A stretch of DNA of 64,000 nucleotides from Poa pratensis (taxonomy: Eukaryota; Streptophyta; Magnoliopsida; Poales; Poaceae). The stretch covers positions 512,606 to 576,605 of the forward strand of contig CAMZMU010000013.1 of the NCBI GenBank assembly GCA_947311845.1. The letters are read 5' to 3'. Position numbers and translations under genes: made by a program. Shown here one piece after another: positions 1 to 11,689 of this stretch. The notes under the pieces were generated by a model. The model was not told the origin of the DNA, searched no databases, and saw only the letters and a list, made by a program, of their open reading frames with translations. Each line of letters opens with the position of its first letter. Positions within the stretch are counted from its first letter, which is position 1.

Positions 1-124
1 AAACAATAGATCGCATCTATCAGGCCACGCAACTCCTTGCCTCTCCGGATCAAATCCGCCGCCGCACAACTCCTTGTGCCGCTGCTCCCAATTGAAGACT
101 AAAACAGGAAGACTCTGATACCAC
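1..124 (-). mobile_element. Leader of a copia LTR retrotransposon with primer-binding site; body lies left of the window
   Basis: Read on the minus strand, the LTR ending at 125 is followed by one spacer base and TGGTATCAGAGT at 123-112. This matches the 3' end of initiator Met-tRNA, the usual primer of grass copia elements. The rest is untranslated leader and no ORF is credible. The 5' LTR to PBS order puts gag-pol and the 3' LTR outside the window. Confidence 0.8.
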
Positions 125-1488
125 TGTTGGGAATCAGGGTAGGCTACGTAAGCACAAACCAAAATTTCTACCGCGATTCATCCCGGGAACCCCTGCAAGT
201 AATCGATCACGGAGCCTTGAATTACCTCTCGACGCGCAGTGCAGCGGAAGACTGTCGATGTCGCGCGTCGCTGCCGTGTAGTCGTACTACTTCTCCTCCT
301 CGCGATTCCACGAACAGCACCACGCGGATCCCATGAACAGATCGTCCAAGCGTCCCAAGTGTGACGCCTCTATCGGTATCCACACATACAGGGATGGAAC
401 ATCGCGGTCGGGGTGCTAGCACCGAGTGCGCAATCTGGTGGAGAGAGTGCGGCGGCTAGGGTTTACACTGGTCTGTCTTCTGCTGCCCACTCCTCTCTTA
501 TATATAGTCCTCTTAATGGGCTTCTACATTAGAGGCCCATTAGCACTATAAACCCAATAAGAGATGGATCATATCCAAACTCTGTTCCATACCCCTTAAT
601 TTTGTGACCCTATAGGTTCACGCATAGATGGTCATGGCGCGAGTACACTACTCGACCAATAATCGGTAGCGGCCTCTAGCAAGACGTGCCGACTCCCAAA
701 TACACGTAAAGATCATATCGGACGAACCTTCCACAATAATATATACTTCTTCCCTTTGCCTCACGATATTGATTTAGCTCAAGGTGACAACTTGTCATCC
801 TTGTAGTAGCTCGATCATCTTTCTCGATTTACATGACACGGAATCCCTGAAACACGGTTAACACTTAATCGAGATTATGGCCATACATTTTCTGGATCCG
901 GTCATTCGAGTGGCCAAGATATATCTCTCCGTTGGACAGAGGGAAAATCCAATCTCGATCAACCATGACTCGCAGCATGTTTCGTGACAAACCCGAAAGC
1001 TACCTTTATAGCTACCCTTTTATGGTGTAGTGTTTGATAGCCCCAAAGCAAGTCCTTACACATCCCAAGCACATGCGAAGATCTCAGGTCTAAGGAATCA
1101 ACATACACATTGTATGAGATCAGCTGATGACATGATAGAATAGATATCTCACAGTGTCTCATGGTGGGTCATTCCAACTCCATGTTCCTAACATGAGTCC
1201 ACATTATTGATCGACATCTCTATGTCAATGATCCGTGAAATATGATCATCCATCAATACATGTGCTAGTCACTAACTCATATGCCTCCCTCATATGATTG
1301 TTGACCAGTGACCTATTTAGAATAACATCATAGAGATAATGGGTTTCACAAATGAATCACACATTCATTAACCAATATCATGCTGGTTTATTCAAGGGAC
1401 GGAATGACAATTATTCTTTTGTCAAATATTCATAAATATGTGAAAATATCATCATCAATATGATTGCCTCTAGGGCATATTTCCAACA
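125..1488 (-). repeat. 5' LTR of a BARE/Angela/WIS-like copia retrotransposon
   Basis: On the minus strand the LTR runs from TGTTGGAAATATGCCCTAGA (1488 downward) to TTCCCAACA at 125, with TG...CA ends and a PBS next to the end. The first 20 bases and the last 8 resemble the known BARE-1/Angela/WIS LTR ends. At 1,364 bp it is shorter than the usual 1.7-1.8 kb of that group, so a relative or a deleted copy is possible. The five bases after the end, TTCCT at 1489-1493, would be the target duplication; its partner is outside the window. The element interrupts the left part of the retrotransposon that continues at 1489. Confidence 0.75.
494..508 (-). promoter_or_regulatory. LTR TATA box
   Basis: The minus strand reads GACTATATATAAGAG here, about 980 bp into the LTR. 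This is a good position for the retroelement promoter at the U3/R boundary. Confidence 0.55.
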
Positions 1489-1747
1489 TTCCTCTCCTTC
1501 TCTTCTTCCTCCCCCCACGATTTCCTCTCCAAACCCATGGCCGCCCAACCTCCTCCTCCTCCCAACTCCACCATTGCTCCACTCCTCCACCTCTTTTGCC
1601 CTCATATCTGAGAGATTCCCTCCCGATCTTCCATCCCATCCAAAAGCTTTTCCCTTTGGTGAAGGATTGGGGGAGATCTCCTCACTTGTTGGTGTTCTTG
1701 GTGTGTTCTTCTCAAGATTGGATTTCTTTGGGATTTCTCAACCAAGG

Positions 1748-3136
1748 ATGGCCTCTAGCAAGGACAAGGCCAAGAACAAGAAGGCCTCTGCCTCCAAGGA
1801 AAGGTTTGATCTTCCTGTCAACCCGGTTGAACCAGTGCATGATTCTTGGGCTAAGCAATCCTCTTATGATTTCGAGCATGACCGTCTAGAATTCAATACC
1901 TATGCATTTGGACAGCGCACTTGTAGTGACAATTAGTTCTACTGCAAGATGCATGAGCAAGTTTATGAAAATGTGGTATGCTCTCGCAAGAATACTCATG
2001 TACCTCACTAATACTTTGATGTGAACTTGCTAAGAGAATATAGGCCTGATGTGATGGAGCTCATGGACTTTCATGGGATTAGTTCTCTTATGGATTGTGC
2101 TGTTAAATTTTCTCCGAAATTGCTTCGGGAATTCTATGCCACAGTGTATTTTTCCGAGAACCCTAGAACTTTGACTTGGATGAGTGGTGGTATCAAGTGT
2201 GAAGCTACTCTTGCGGAGTTTGGTGCTCTCTTTGGCCTTGTTGAACTCCCATTCCAGCCTATGACTTCTATCCGTATTCATGGTGATGAGAGCAAGATTA
2301 TGAAGGCCCGAAAAGGAATTGCTCATTGCTACCCTCCCGATGGGGGACTCCTTCACATTCCGAGGGTCAAAAACTTCACTCCTTTTTGGAAGGCTGTCCA
2401 TGTTATTTTGAGAAACTCTATCCATGTCAAGTTTGGGGAGAAGGGTGAGGTTCACGGTTGGATGATTAACCTTCTCTATTACATTGAGCAACTCAAGGGG
2501 TTCGGCAAGAAGTTGGATGTTTTGGATTACATGTGGAGCGAGTTGCGCTCCGTGGTTATCAACAACAAGGTTCCCATCTATGGTCCTTTTCTGCAGAAAG
2601 TGATTAACACCAAGCTTGCTCCAGCTCATCTCAGCAATTATGCCCTTGTTACGCCTACTCTCCTTCCTATAGCAGCCCTTGAAGAGGATGAGGAAGATGA
2701 TGTTGCTCCGGCTGCTCCCCCTCACAGCAAGCGTGCTAGCCACACACCTTTTGAAGATGTTCCTAGCTCTTCTCAAGCCGAACCTACAGCTGCAGCTCCT
2801 AAGAAGAAGCATATCCTTGTGTCCATCTTTCAGAAGATGAATTGCTTCTTTATTGATCATCAAGATAAGGCACACAAGGCATATTCAAAGCAGAAGGCCT
2901 ACAACCGCAACCAAAGAGAGATTATGAAAAAGCTTGATCTTCACTATGTTTCTAGCCCCGATGAGTTACCTGAAGCTGTTTGGAAATCCAAGAACACTTA
3001 TTGGCTTGGCGATGATGCCTCCTCTCTTGGTCCCTATTGGCCGGGGAACATTGCTACTTCGAGCTCCGGTCAGGCTACGGATGATGGCACTGCTGCTAGG
3101 GTTGGTGATTTTGGCCACGACGACCACATCGAGTGA
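1748..3136 (+). pseudogene. Decayed plant transposon-type ORF with two in-frame stops
   Basis: A single reading frame of 463 codons runs from the ATG at 1748 to the TGA ending at 3136, broken only by TAG at 1934-1936 and TAA near 2009-2011; there is no frameshift. The N-terminus is lysine-rich (MASSKDKAKNKKASASKERF). The middle (about 2060-2650) is a globular domain with motifs such as KLLREFYATVYF and LAEFGALFGL, which I associate with the 'putative plant transposon protein' domain seen in many grass genomes; that family link is from memory. An acidic stretch (LEEDEEDD), a serine/proline linker and a charged tail follow. It is not a recognised gag and contains no pol motifs. The long minus-strand ORF over the same bases is a shadow. 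Confidence 0.6.
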
Positions 3137-3704
3137 TCACTTGGGCTTCTTGCTTCACTTTCCTCCTTTTTGGTGTCTTGATGCCAAAGGGGCAGAAAGT
3201 TCTCTTCGGGGAGTTGCATTCATGCATAGCATGTTTTCTCATTTGCTTATTTGGATTTGCAATCATTTTAGTTGAACTCTATTTGCTTTATGTTCGTGGA
3301 ACTTGGTTGTCTTTATTGTATCATGGAACTATTGTATGAGATGGTTAAAATATTGTATGAGACTATGGATTTCGGTATTCGGGCGTATCTATGGTTGAGA
3401 CTATATGGTTTTGTGCATTAGTATAATTGTTGACATCTTTGTGCACAAGGTATGACCTTCATCTCAAAATCTCAATCTAGTTTGACTTGTCTCATTTTGT
3501 GCAATGTGTGTTGTTGTCTATATCATGTTGATTATATCTTGTTGGAAATGTTTCCCTCCTTATGTGTGTATTTGCATTACAAGGCAAACAAACTATATGC
3601 ACACATCTAGGGGGAGCCCTTTCCATTTTTCCTGATAACATGATCTAGTGTGGATTTTTATTGCAAATCCTAGTGTTGTCATCTAACAACAAAAAGGGGG
3701 AGAT
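3137..3704 (+). other. Non-coding 3' region and polypurine tract of the LARD-like element
   Basis: T-rich non-coding sequence with no credible ORF. It ends in the purine run AAAAAGGGGGAGAT (3691-3704) directly before the LTR, which is the expected site for plus-strand priming. Confidence 0.65.
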
Positions 3705-3869
3705 TGAAAGAGCATTTATTTATCCCTCTGTGTTTTGTGTGTTAGATAACAACACTGGTGACTTTTTAATATGGTGCTAAGTGTTGCAGGGTGGAAATAT
3801 TTCATCTATATGCCTCACACCAAAAAGGAGAGAAAAGGGGCAAGCTGAAAAAGTGTCTCTAGTGGTGGT

Positions 3870-4110
3870 CTGCCAAGCCGGCCTCGTTGCTGGCAAGGCT
3901 GGCCCAAGGCCGGCCTCCTCTGGCTCCTGGCCGGCCTCCATCCACAGCCAAGGCCAGGCCAAGGTCGGCTGTCTCGGTCACCAGGCGAGCCTTCGTCGGC
4001 AGCCAAGGCCGGCCCAAGGTCGGGCTGAGGCCGAGCCCCCTACGCTTGAAGCCAGCCTCAAAGATTCCTGGCCGGCCTTGCTGGGCCAAGGCCGGGCTCT
4101 CGGGGCAGAC
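3870..4110 (+). repeat. GGCCGGCC-rich degenerate repeat in LTR U3
   Basis: Words such as AAGGCCGGC, TGGCCGGCC and CAAGGCTGGCC recur irregularly, with several GGCCGGCC octamers, in an otherwise ordinary LTR. The spacing is too irregular for a strict tandem array. The short ORFs predicted here on both strands reflect composition only. Confidence 0.6.
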
Positions 4111-4146
4111 GACTTTTTCCTCCAACGGCCACATTTCGGGAGGGGG

Positions 4147-4153
4147 TATAAAT
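4147..4153 (+). promoter_or_regulatory. LTR TATA box
   Basis: TATAAAT, preceded by GGGAGGGGG and followed by a CT-rich tract, lies about 440 bp into the LTR. It is the likely core promoter. Confidence 0.5.
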
Positions 4154-4855
4154 TCCCCTCCACCTACCTCCAACTGCCCAAGCTTCAGATTCTCTCTCCT
4201 CCATTAAAAGCAAAGCTTCAAGCTCATAGATCTCCCAATCCCTCTGACCAAACTTGCTCATACTAGGAGGATTGAAGGAGAAGGCCCCGATCTACATCGT
4301 CACCGAAGCGTTCTTCATTTCCCCCTCATTCACTTGAGGGATTCGAGCCTAGGGATTCCACTAGGAAAATCTAGGCATCTTGTTTTACTTACTTGCTTGT
4401 TACTTTTGTGTAGCAGGTGTTGTGGTGCTTGGGAGCCCCCAATTCTTTTGTGAGTTGAGCCTCAAGTTTGTTGTAAGGGCTCCGGATTCCGCCTTGAAGG
4501 ATTCCGATAGTGGAAGGTGAACCGAGCTTTTGGGCAATGTTCATCGAAGAATAGGGTGAGGCCATTTGTGGCGCTTGAGTTTGAAACTCACACCCCTCCA
4601 ATGAGACGTACTCCCCTAAAAAGGAGGAACTCGGGAATACATCCTTGTCTCCGCGTGCTTCCCGTTTGGTTACTCCTTACTCGCTAATTCTTTATTGTTT
4701 CGTGGTTAGTCTAGTGTTAACTTGTCATATAGGTAAATTCACCTTAGTTGCATATCTAGAGAATTTACCTTTGTGTCAAGCCTAAATTTGAAAAAGCTAA
4801 AAATTGAGTAGCACCTATTCACCCCCCTCTCTACGTGGCCAAACCGATCCTTTCA

Positions 4856-7790
4856 ACGTGGATGCATATGGCCCACCCAAAAAAATCTCAGGGGTGGGCC
4901 ACCCCAGTCAGCGGACCAACCTTGGTATGAATGCAAATCTGGGGCCCATTTGAAAAGGGAACCGAAATTTAGACCCAGTTTTGGGAAATCGCTTGGTATC
5001 TAGGTACCTTTTTTCCTGAGGTTCGGCCAAATTTCCAAAAGTAACTCGATTTTGAAATACAAGTGTGTGTGTGGCTCCCTTATCGTATATTTTTGGCCAA
5101 AACCATTCTAAGGTGTTGTGCTTGTACATGCGGTGTGACGAAAAAAGTTCAAATATAATCAAAACATTGATATGAATGGCGACACGGAACAATTTTGACC
5201 CCATTTTGAATTCGCTGAAATAAAATGACAAAAAGATTGAAAACTTGCGCCTTTGTTTTCATTTCTTTTTCATGATGCTCGACCGTATTTCTAAAAGATT
5301 ATCTCAAATATGAACTACAAGTGTCTGTCTGCCTTTGAAAAAAAAAACATTCTAAGGTGCTACGCTAGTGCATGCGGTATGAACAGAAAAAGTTCATGTA
5401 TATTCAAAAGCTTGGTATGAACGGCGACGCCTATACTTTTTTACCCCGTTTTGAATTCGCTGAAAGAAAATGACAAAAAGGTAACTCAAATTTCATACCA
5501 ATGTTTTTTACCCCGTTTTGAATTCATTTTTTCCCGAGGTTCGACCGAATTTCAAAAAAGTAACTCAAATTTGAGCTACAAGATTGTGACAACTTGGTCA
5601 CAAATTGTTGGCAAAACTCATTCTAAGGTGCTCTGCTAGTACAGCAACATTTGGCAAATGTCTACACGCATGTCAGACAACCTTGTCATAAAGAGCTCAG
5701 GGGTGGGCCACCCCACTTAGCGGACCAACCTTGGTATGAATGCAAATCTAGAACCCATTTTGAAACGAAAACCGAATTTTTGACAAAATTTCGAGAAAAT
5801 TCTTGGTAGCAAGGTACCTTTTTTCCCGATGTTTGGCCGAATTTCCAAAAGTAACTCAAATTTGAAATGCAAGTGTGTGGCTGCCTTGTCATAATTTTTG
5901 GCAAAAACCATTCTAAGGTGTTGTGCTTGTACATGCGGTAGGACGAAAAAAGTTCAAATATCTAAACAAAAAACTTGATATGAATGGCGATGCCAAACAA
6001 TTTTGACCCCATTTTGAATTCTCTGAAATAAAATGACAAGAGATTGAAAAATAGAGCCTTCGTTTTCGTTTTTTTCATGAGGTTTGACCGTATTTCCAAA
6101 AGTAACTCAAATAGAAGTACAAGTGTGTGGGCGCCTTTGAAAGAAAAAAATATTATAAGGTGCTATGCTAGTGCATGCGGTAGAGACGGAAAAGTTCAAG
6201 TATATTCAAAACCTTTGTATGAATCGACATGCCTACAGTTTTTACCCGTTATGAATTCTGTGAAAGAAAATGATAAAGTATTGAAAACTTGCGCAGAGAG
6301 TCCTTTTTTTTCCCGAGGTTCGACTGAATGTCCAAAATGTCTACACGCATGTCAGACGACCTTGTCATAAATTTAACAAAAATAATTTGAACTATAGATA
6401 TGTGATCGCCTTGTCATAAGTTTTGATGCATGCGTTCGGAAGAAGAAAACAAATCAAATTTTCAAAAACATTGGTATGAATAGTGATGCCAAAAAATTTG
6501 ACCCCATTTTAAACCCACTGAAAATAAAGTGGCAAAAAAAATATGAAAACTTGTGTCCCGTGTTTTCATTTTTTCCTCAGGTTCGACTGAATTTCCAAAA
6601 ACAACTCAAATTTGAACTACAAGTATGTGACCACCTTGTCAGAATTTTTGGTGCTAGTGCATGCGGTAGGAACGAAAGAAGTTCAAATATATACAAAACA
6701 TTGGTTTGATGGCCATGCCGACAATTTTTTACCCCTTTTTGAATTTGATGAAAGAAAATGACAAAAATTGAAAACTTGACCTGATATTTTTTTCATTATG
6801 TAGGTGGGTTCAGCCGAATCTCGAAAAGTAACTCAAATTTGAACTACAATTGTGTGACCGCTTTGTCGTAAATTTTGGTGCTAGTGCATAAGAACGAGAA
6901 AATTTCAAATATATTCAAAACCTTGTATGAATGGCGATGTCGAAAATTTTGATCGCATTTTGAATTCGCTGAAAGGACATGACATTTTTCATTTTTGAAA
7001 ACTTGCGCAGAGAGTCCCCTGTTTTCATTTTCTGGCGGGGTTCGGCCGAGTTCCCCAAATTAACCCAGATTTGAACTACAAGAGTGTGACAACTTGGTCA
7101 CAGTTTGTTGGCAAAACCCTTTCTAAGGTGCTCTGCTAGTACGGCTACATTCGGGAGGAACGAAAAAAACTCAAATTTATTCAAAACCTTGGTATGAATG
7201 AAAAAATGTCAGATAGCCCAAAACCTTGGTATGAATGGCGATAATTTTGACCCCATTTTGAAAGTAGGTGAAGATTGGTGGTGATTTTATTTTCCTCGCG
7301 CCTCTCGCTGAGGAGGTGATGGGTAATCCTACATTTTTTTAAAATGCGTAGGTGTTGGTGTTGGGAAAGGATTGGCTGACTTAGCCGGTTCCAAAGTGAG
7401 GAAACCTTGTTGAGTGACTAACTTACAGGCCCACAAACTTGGGGGTACACATGTGTTTGATAGCGAGACTGATCATAAATTTTGGCCAAAACCATTCTAA
7501 GGCGCTCTCCTAGTGCATGCATGCGGTAGCAATGAAAAAATATCATATATTCAAAACCTTGGGATGAATGTGATGCCGTCAATTTTGACCCTATTTTGAA
7601 CACGCTGAAAGAAACTCACAATAAATGGAAAACTTGTGCAAAGAGTACTCTGTTTTCATTTTCTCGTCGTGGTTCGGCCGTATTTCCGAAAGTACGTAAC
7701 TCAAATTTGAACTACAAGTGTGTGACTGTATGTCCATAAATTTGCATATTTGCTGTTCAAATTTGAGTTGCTCTTGGAAAATTGGCAGGA
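4856..7790. repeat. Degenerate tandem array, about 245-bp unit with about 815-bp higher-order repeat
   Basis: A module recurs about twelve times. It contains TTGGTATGAATGGCGATGCC, TTTTGACCCCATTTTGAATT, a CGAGGTTCGGCCGAATTTCC-like segment, AACTCAAATTTGAACTACAA and CATTCTAAGGTGCT. Module starts fall near 4920, 5165, 5410, 5727, 5967, 6210, 6470, 6700, 6918, 7185 and 7554. A block beginning CTCAGGGGTGGGCCACCCCA occurs at about 4880 and again at about 5697, giving the larger period. Roughly 7260-7440 is a non-repeat interruption. Copies are strongly diverged and the short ORFs are shadows. It is not one of the common Triticeae satellites I remember. Confidence 0.75.
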
Positions 7791-9230
7791 ACACGAGAAA
7801 AAACCAGATAGATCAAGAAAGTGAGAAAAATCTTCACATATGGCAGTCGTAATGGGCTACCTCTCATGATTGTTGTTGCCAAATTCAAACCGGAGTATCA
7901 CAGGGTAGTAGCTAAAATTTCAGAAAATAAGCGGAACTTACGGGAAAAAATCCAGCGATAAACCTAGGGAGGCAGCATGGGGCATGGAATAATAAGTTAA
8001 TTCCCACGTCCCATTCTGTCTTATAGAAGTACCAAGATGGAAGGAGCATTGCAGTTGAGTTTATAAACAGGTCGCGCTCGCTCTAGATTAGCGAGGTGGG
8101 ACTAAACATCCCAACCCGGCCGTGCGACTACTCTAGCTAGAAACCGACTGACCTGGCTGACCCACCCCCGAATGGTTTTCACACTCCCTCTTCCTTCTCT
8201 GGGAAGCCTCGGCAATCGGCAGTCTGGGCTGTGGTAGTCTCTGGTCAACTTACTGACCTGAGTATTACATGTGCATGCCCACCCAAGCACGGCCAAACTC
8301 ATACTACTACAGTGCATGAAAACCATTCTTGCGAACACCTTTTTCTTTTTCCGTAAACCATGCCACATAAAATAAGTATTTGCACGAATTTTCAATTATT
8401 TAGAATTTTTAAACTTCATTTTGATGTTTTTCGAAATGTGGCCAAAATTACATGCTTGCCCGTTCGAAGGTAGATCTCGAATATTTGTACTTTCTTCGTT
8501 AACAATGTATGTATACATAATAGGGTACCTCGGAATGAGTATGCCATGGATCTCCTTAGGTATAGTAGGTTTTTAAACTTAATGCTTATTCTTTATACAT
8601 TGGAGTACTTTACTTACTCCTACTTGAAGAAAGGCTCTGCTATGGCCATTTCTTTGAGAATACACCATAATAGCGTGCAACAATGCCTTCTATAGTCTAC
8701 TCTGGTCCCCCCACCCCACTCGAAAAGGTGATGATGTAAGGCAGGGGAGGGTATATCCTTGTTTTATATTTTATTAATCTTTTCCGCAAATTTCCGAGTC
8801 TCTCCTCCTCTATGACTCTCTATCCCTCCACTCCCCCATCTTCTGCACAAAAGTTCCTTTTGAGGATCGTTTGTTGTCATAATATTAATTGCACTTGCTA
8901 CAGAAACCTGCCTTATTCTGCATCAATCGATCCGATTGGGACTGATCACTAGCGAGTGTAGTCGGGATGTGTTTACGACTTCCGAATGTGGCGGTACACA
9001 TATGATTGTTCCGGGTATAACAAGCAAATACAGAAGACTCGTAACAGAATTGCAGTGGAGCCATTTTCCATGAGGTGAGATCCTGCTGCTTCTTCCTACT
9101 CGCACTAGTTCTAGTCCCCCCCCCCCTTGATTCTGAACTCGGCAGTCGGACCTATGTCGTCCTTGGCCCGCTGGAAAGTCCTGTTCCAACACGATGTTCT
9201 CCTCCATCAGTATAGGGTTAAACCCTCCTT
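7791..9230. other. Unclassified stretch, no gene recognised
   Basis: No ORF here shows domain-like character. Near 8090-8106 the text GCGAGGTGGGACTAAAC resembles wording I associate with grass class II element ends, but no CACTA terminus is visible. A poly-C run lies near 9117-9126. A minus-strand ORF of 94 codons (8923-9207) has no recognisable features. Confidence 0.4.
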
Positions 9231-9453
9231 GGTGACCCCTCTTCGGCAGTGGGTTTTAGACACTTTTTCTTAGTTCAGGTTTTATGTGTGTGGGTCTTTA
9301 CTTTTTTGTGTTCCAACCTCCTTGATTTTTTGGCAGAGAGATTGTAAGCAGCTTGTACTGGAAAACCTCTAGTTTTTCCATCATATTAATTTAAAATCTA
9401 CACCGTAGGGTTTTTGCCCTACGGTACCTCTGTCCAAAAAAAAAACAAAAAAT
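9231..9453 (+). mobile_element. LINE- or SINE-like 3' tail with hairpin and poly-A
   Basis: T-rich text containing TTGTAAGCAGCTTGTACTGG is followed by a 9-bp perfect hairpin (ACCGTAGGG at 9402-9410 with CCCTACGGT at 9417-9425, loop of six) and then a poly-A run at 9436-9453. This layout resembles the 3' UTR of plant LINEs. No ORF2 remains, so it would be a severely 5'-truncated copy; a SINE is possible. The 5' boundary is uncertain. Confidence 0.4.
9402..9425 (+). other. Perfect 9-bp stem-loop before poly-A
   Basis: ACCGTAGGG and CCCTACGGT pair perfectly around the loop TTTTTG, about 10 bases before the poly-A. This could be a reverse-transcriptase recognition structure of the LINE-like element. 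Confidence 0.55.
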
Positions 9454-10319
9454 GATTGTTGTAGTGCACCATATAAATTATCTATAAATTTGGAAGTTCG
9501 GAGTTTTATTTTTCAGCGGTACACTACTTTCTACTCGAAAAAGGAGTGTGCACTTTCTTATCGACGAAAGTTTATTTTTTTCTTTGCACAGGAGTCCATC
9601 TCGGAGGTCCTGCTAATCAGAACAATTTCAGTTATTTACGACAATTACTATTTTCAAACTTTTTTCATCTTAGAGGTTCGCGGTTTTTACAATTGGAAGT
9701 TAAGATCATCCATCTCGGAGGTTCGCTATTTATAGATCGGGAGTTCAGTTCTCCTCGACCGCGTCGGATAATTACTCTTTTATCAGAAGTTCATCTGGAT
9801 CATAGAAGCAAGTTCATACTTAAGTTTCAAGAGGTTTACTTTGTACAGAGCAGGAGTTCAACATGAACGTGTCGGAAAATCATATTAAAATGTGTTTGAT
9901 GTTTACTACTTTATTGGGAGTTCGCTTTGAGCACCGCCTGAAGTTCATTTTCCTTACTTCTGCGATTCTTAAAATGTTTATTTTCAAAACAAAATTAATT
10001 TTTTTATCGTCGAAAGATTAAAACAGGAGTTCGATTTGCCCATACTCGAGGTTCACATTTTTCCTAACAATAAAACTAAAATTCATTCGTGAGTAAAAAC
10101 TGTTCATATTTTCTGAAGGAGGTTCACCATTACAGGTCGGGGAGTTCATTTCGTTCATGTCGGAGGTTCACTTTTTTATTAAAATAAAAAATTAGTTTAT
10201 TCACGAGTAAATAGAATCTAGAAAAAACAGCACGCTGAGGTTCACTCTCAAAAAAAATCGAAGTTTAATATATATGATATCGAATGAAAAACTGAATAAA
10301 AAAAAACAGCAGTTTGGTA

Positions 10320-11210
10320 TATTGAAAACTGCTCTCAAACCGTGAAGAATTTCGAAAAATGGTCAACACGAAAAAGATGCTGAATTTTGATACCTTTTCA
10401 ACAGTATATCATATGCATGGTTTGGACAAACGGTTTGAAAACGACGACAGAAATAGTACCCACACGGAATAAAAAATTCGCGATCGGAAGTTTAGTAGCA
10501 CATACCCGGAAGTTCGCTAGCAAATAATAGGAGGTTCACAAGCACATACGAGGAAGTTCATATACTCTTTTTTCCCGAGCTGAAATTTTAAGCATATGGA
10601 TCATTGATACGAGATTTGTTTGTCCAAATCGACCGGCGCCACGTCCTATTGGAAAGTATATGACTCTAATTTGACTCTCACATGCTGACTTACCCAATCC
10701 GAGCACCACAAACTGCTAATTTCAAATCGATTCCCATGTCTAATCGTTTCTCCGTTTTTCGTATTTTCCAAATCATTCAAAAACCGTAACGAATTTCAAA
10801 ATCCTTTCTATACGAAAAAGTTGCGACTATTCAATATCTTTCCAACGCCGTATCATTTGTTACTTTTCGATAAACGGTTTGAAAGTAATTGCCCAAAAAC
10901 AGGCCGCTGGACATTAATATTCAGAAAACAAAATTATGTATTTCTGAATCTGCTCTTAAACCGTAAGGAATTTAGAAAATATCGTAGAGATAACAAAGGT
11001 GCGCATTTGTCATAGCTTTCCTGCGGTGTATCGCTTGCATCAATCGGAGGAGCGGTTTGAAAATGGCGTCCGAAATACAGTAAAAACGTTGAAATCCGCG
11101 AAAACAGTTTTTAGTATATTTGAAATTCTTTCAAAACCGTAATGAATTTGGAAAACACGTCAACATGAGAAAGGTGCGCAATTATCTGATTTTTAAAGAT
11201 ATCCACCATG
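10320..11210 (+). repeat. Four diverged repeats in the left arm
   Basis: A segment with AAACCGTAANGAATTT, then a run such as CAACACGAAAAAGNTGCG, then a GGTTTGAAAA-type close recurs at about 10335, 10780, 10955 and 11125. The copies are imperfect and unevenly spaced. The overlapping 64-codon ORF is a shadow. Confidence 0.5.
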
Positions 11211-11689
11211 TGAGAAAAGAGTGTGGACTTCCGATAACTTTAAAGTGAACTCCAAATATAGTCAAAGTAAAATCCACGATTTAACTTTGTGTCATTAAAA
11301 ACGTGAAGTTCACTTTTGTAAAATCCTGAACCTCTTACACACGAATGAGTTTTAAAAATGAACAATATTTTAAAAAAGGTGATACATACATATTTTTGTT
11401 TTCGAAATGTTTTTATCATAAAAATCTATTATATAATTAAAACACAAGACAATTAACGGCCAGGATTCGCCACCGTAACGTTAAGAAAAATGAACGATGT
11501 AGATTAATCATCGTACTTGCAATGCGCATATAGGAGTCAATAAGATCCACGATTGGAAAAGACACGTACGTTTTCTTTATTGTCAAGGCAGGTACGACTT
11601 TTCTTTTTTATCAAGACACGTACGACTTAGCTAGATATATCTTTCCTGTTCGTCCACGACATGGACTATTCCATATAATAATCGCGTGC

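Larger units (their letters stand above)
1489..4855 (+). mobile_element. Non-autonomous (LARD-like) LTR retrotransposon, 3' part
   Basis: This plus-strand element has a CT-rich leader (1489-1747), one decayed ORF (1748-3136), a non-coding tail, a purine tract and a 3' LTR (3705-4855). No reverse transcriptase, integrase, protease or RNase H motif is visible. Its 5' LTR must lie left of the copia element that split it, outside the window. The purine tract AAAAAGGGGGAGAT followed by TGAAAG is typical of large plant retrotransposon derivatives. The lineage is not determined. Confidence 0.7.
3705..4855 (+). repeat. 3' LTR of the LARD-like element
   Basis: The 1,151-bp LTR starts TGAAAGAGCATTT and ends GATCCTTTCA, giving a 6-bp inverted end (TGAAAG/CTTTCA). 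A purine tract lies immediately upstream. It carries a TATA box at 4147-4153 and a GGCCGGCC-rich stretch in U3. Confidence 0.8.

Noticed and set aside
112..123. tRNA-like text near the left edge
   Set aside because: It is only the 12-base primer-binding site, not a tRNA gene.
2030..2875. 281-codon minus-strand ORF
   Set aside because: Exact antisense of the transposon-type ORF at 1748-3136; composition and motifs support the plus strand.
4856..7790. CRISPR-like repeat structure
   Set aside because: Units are about 245 bp, diverged, without uniform spacers, in a plant genome.
8090..8106. Possible CACTA element end
   Set aside because: The suggestive text GCGAGGTGGGACTAAAC is present, but no CACTA terminus or inverted partner was found.
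9117..9126. Poly-C run as a regulatory or G-quadruplex signal
   Set aside because: A single short homopolymer without further structure.
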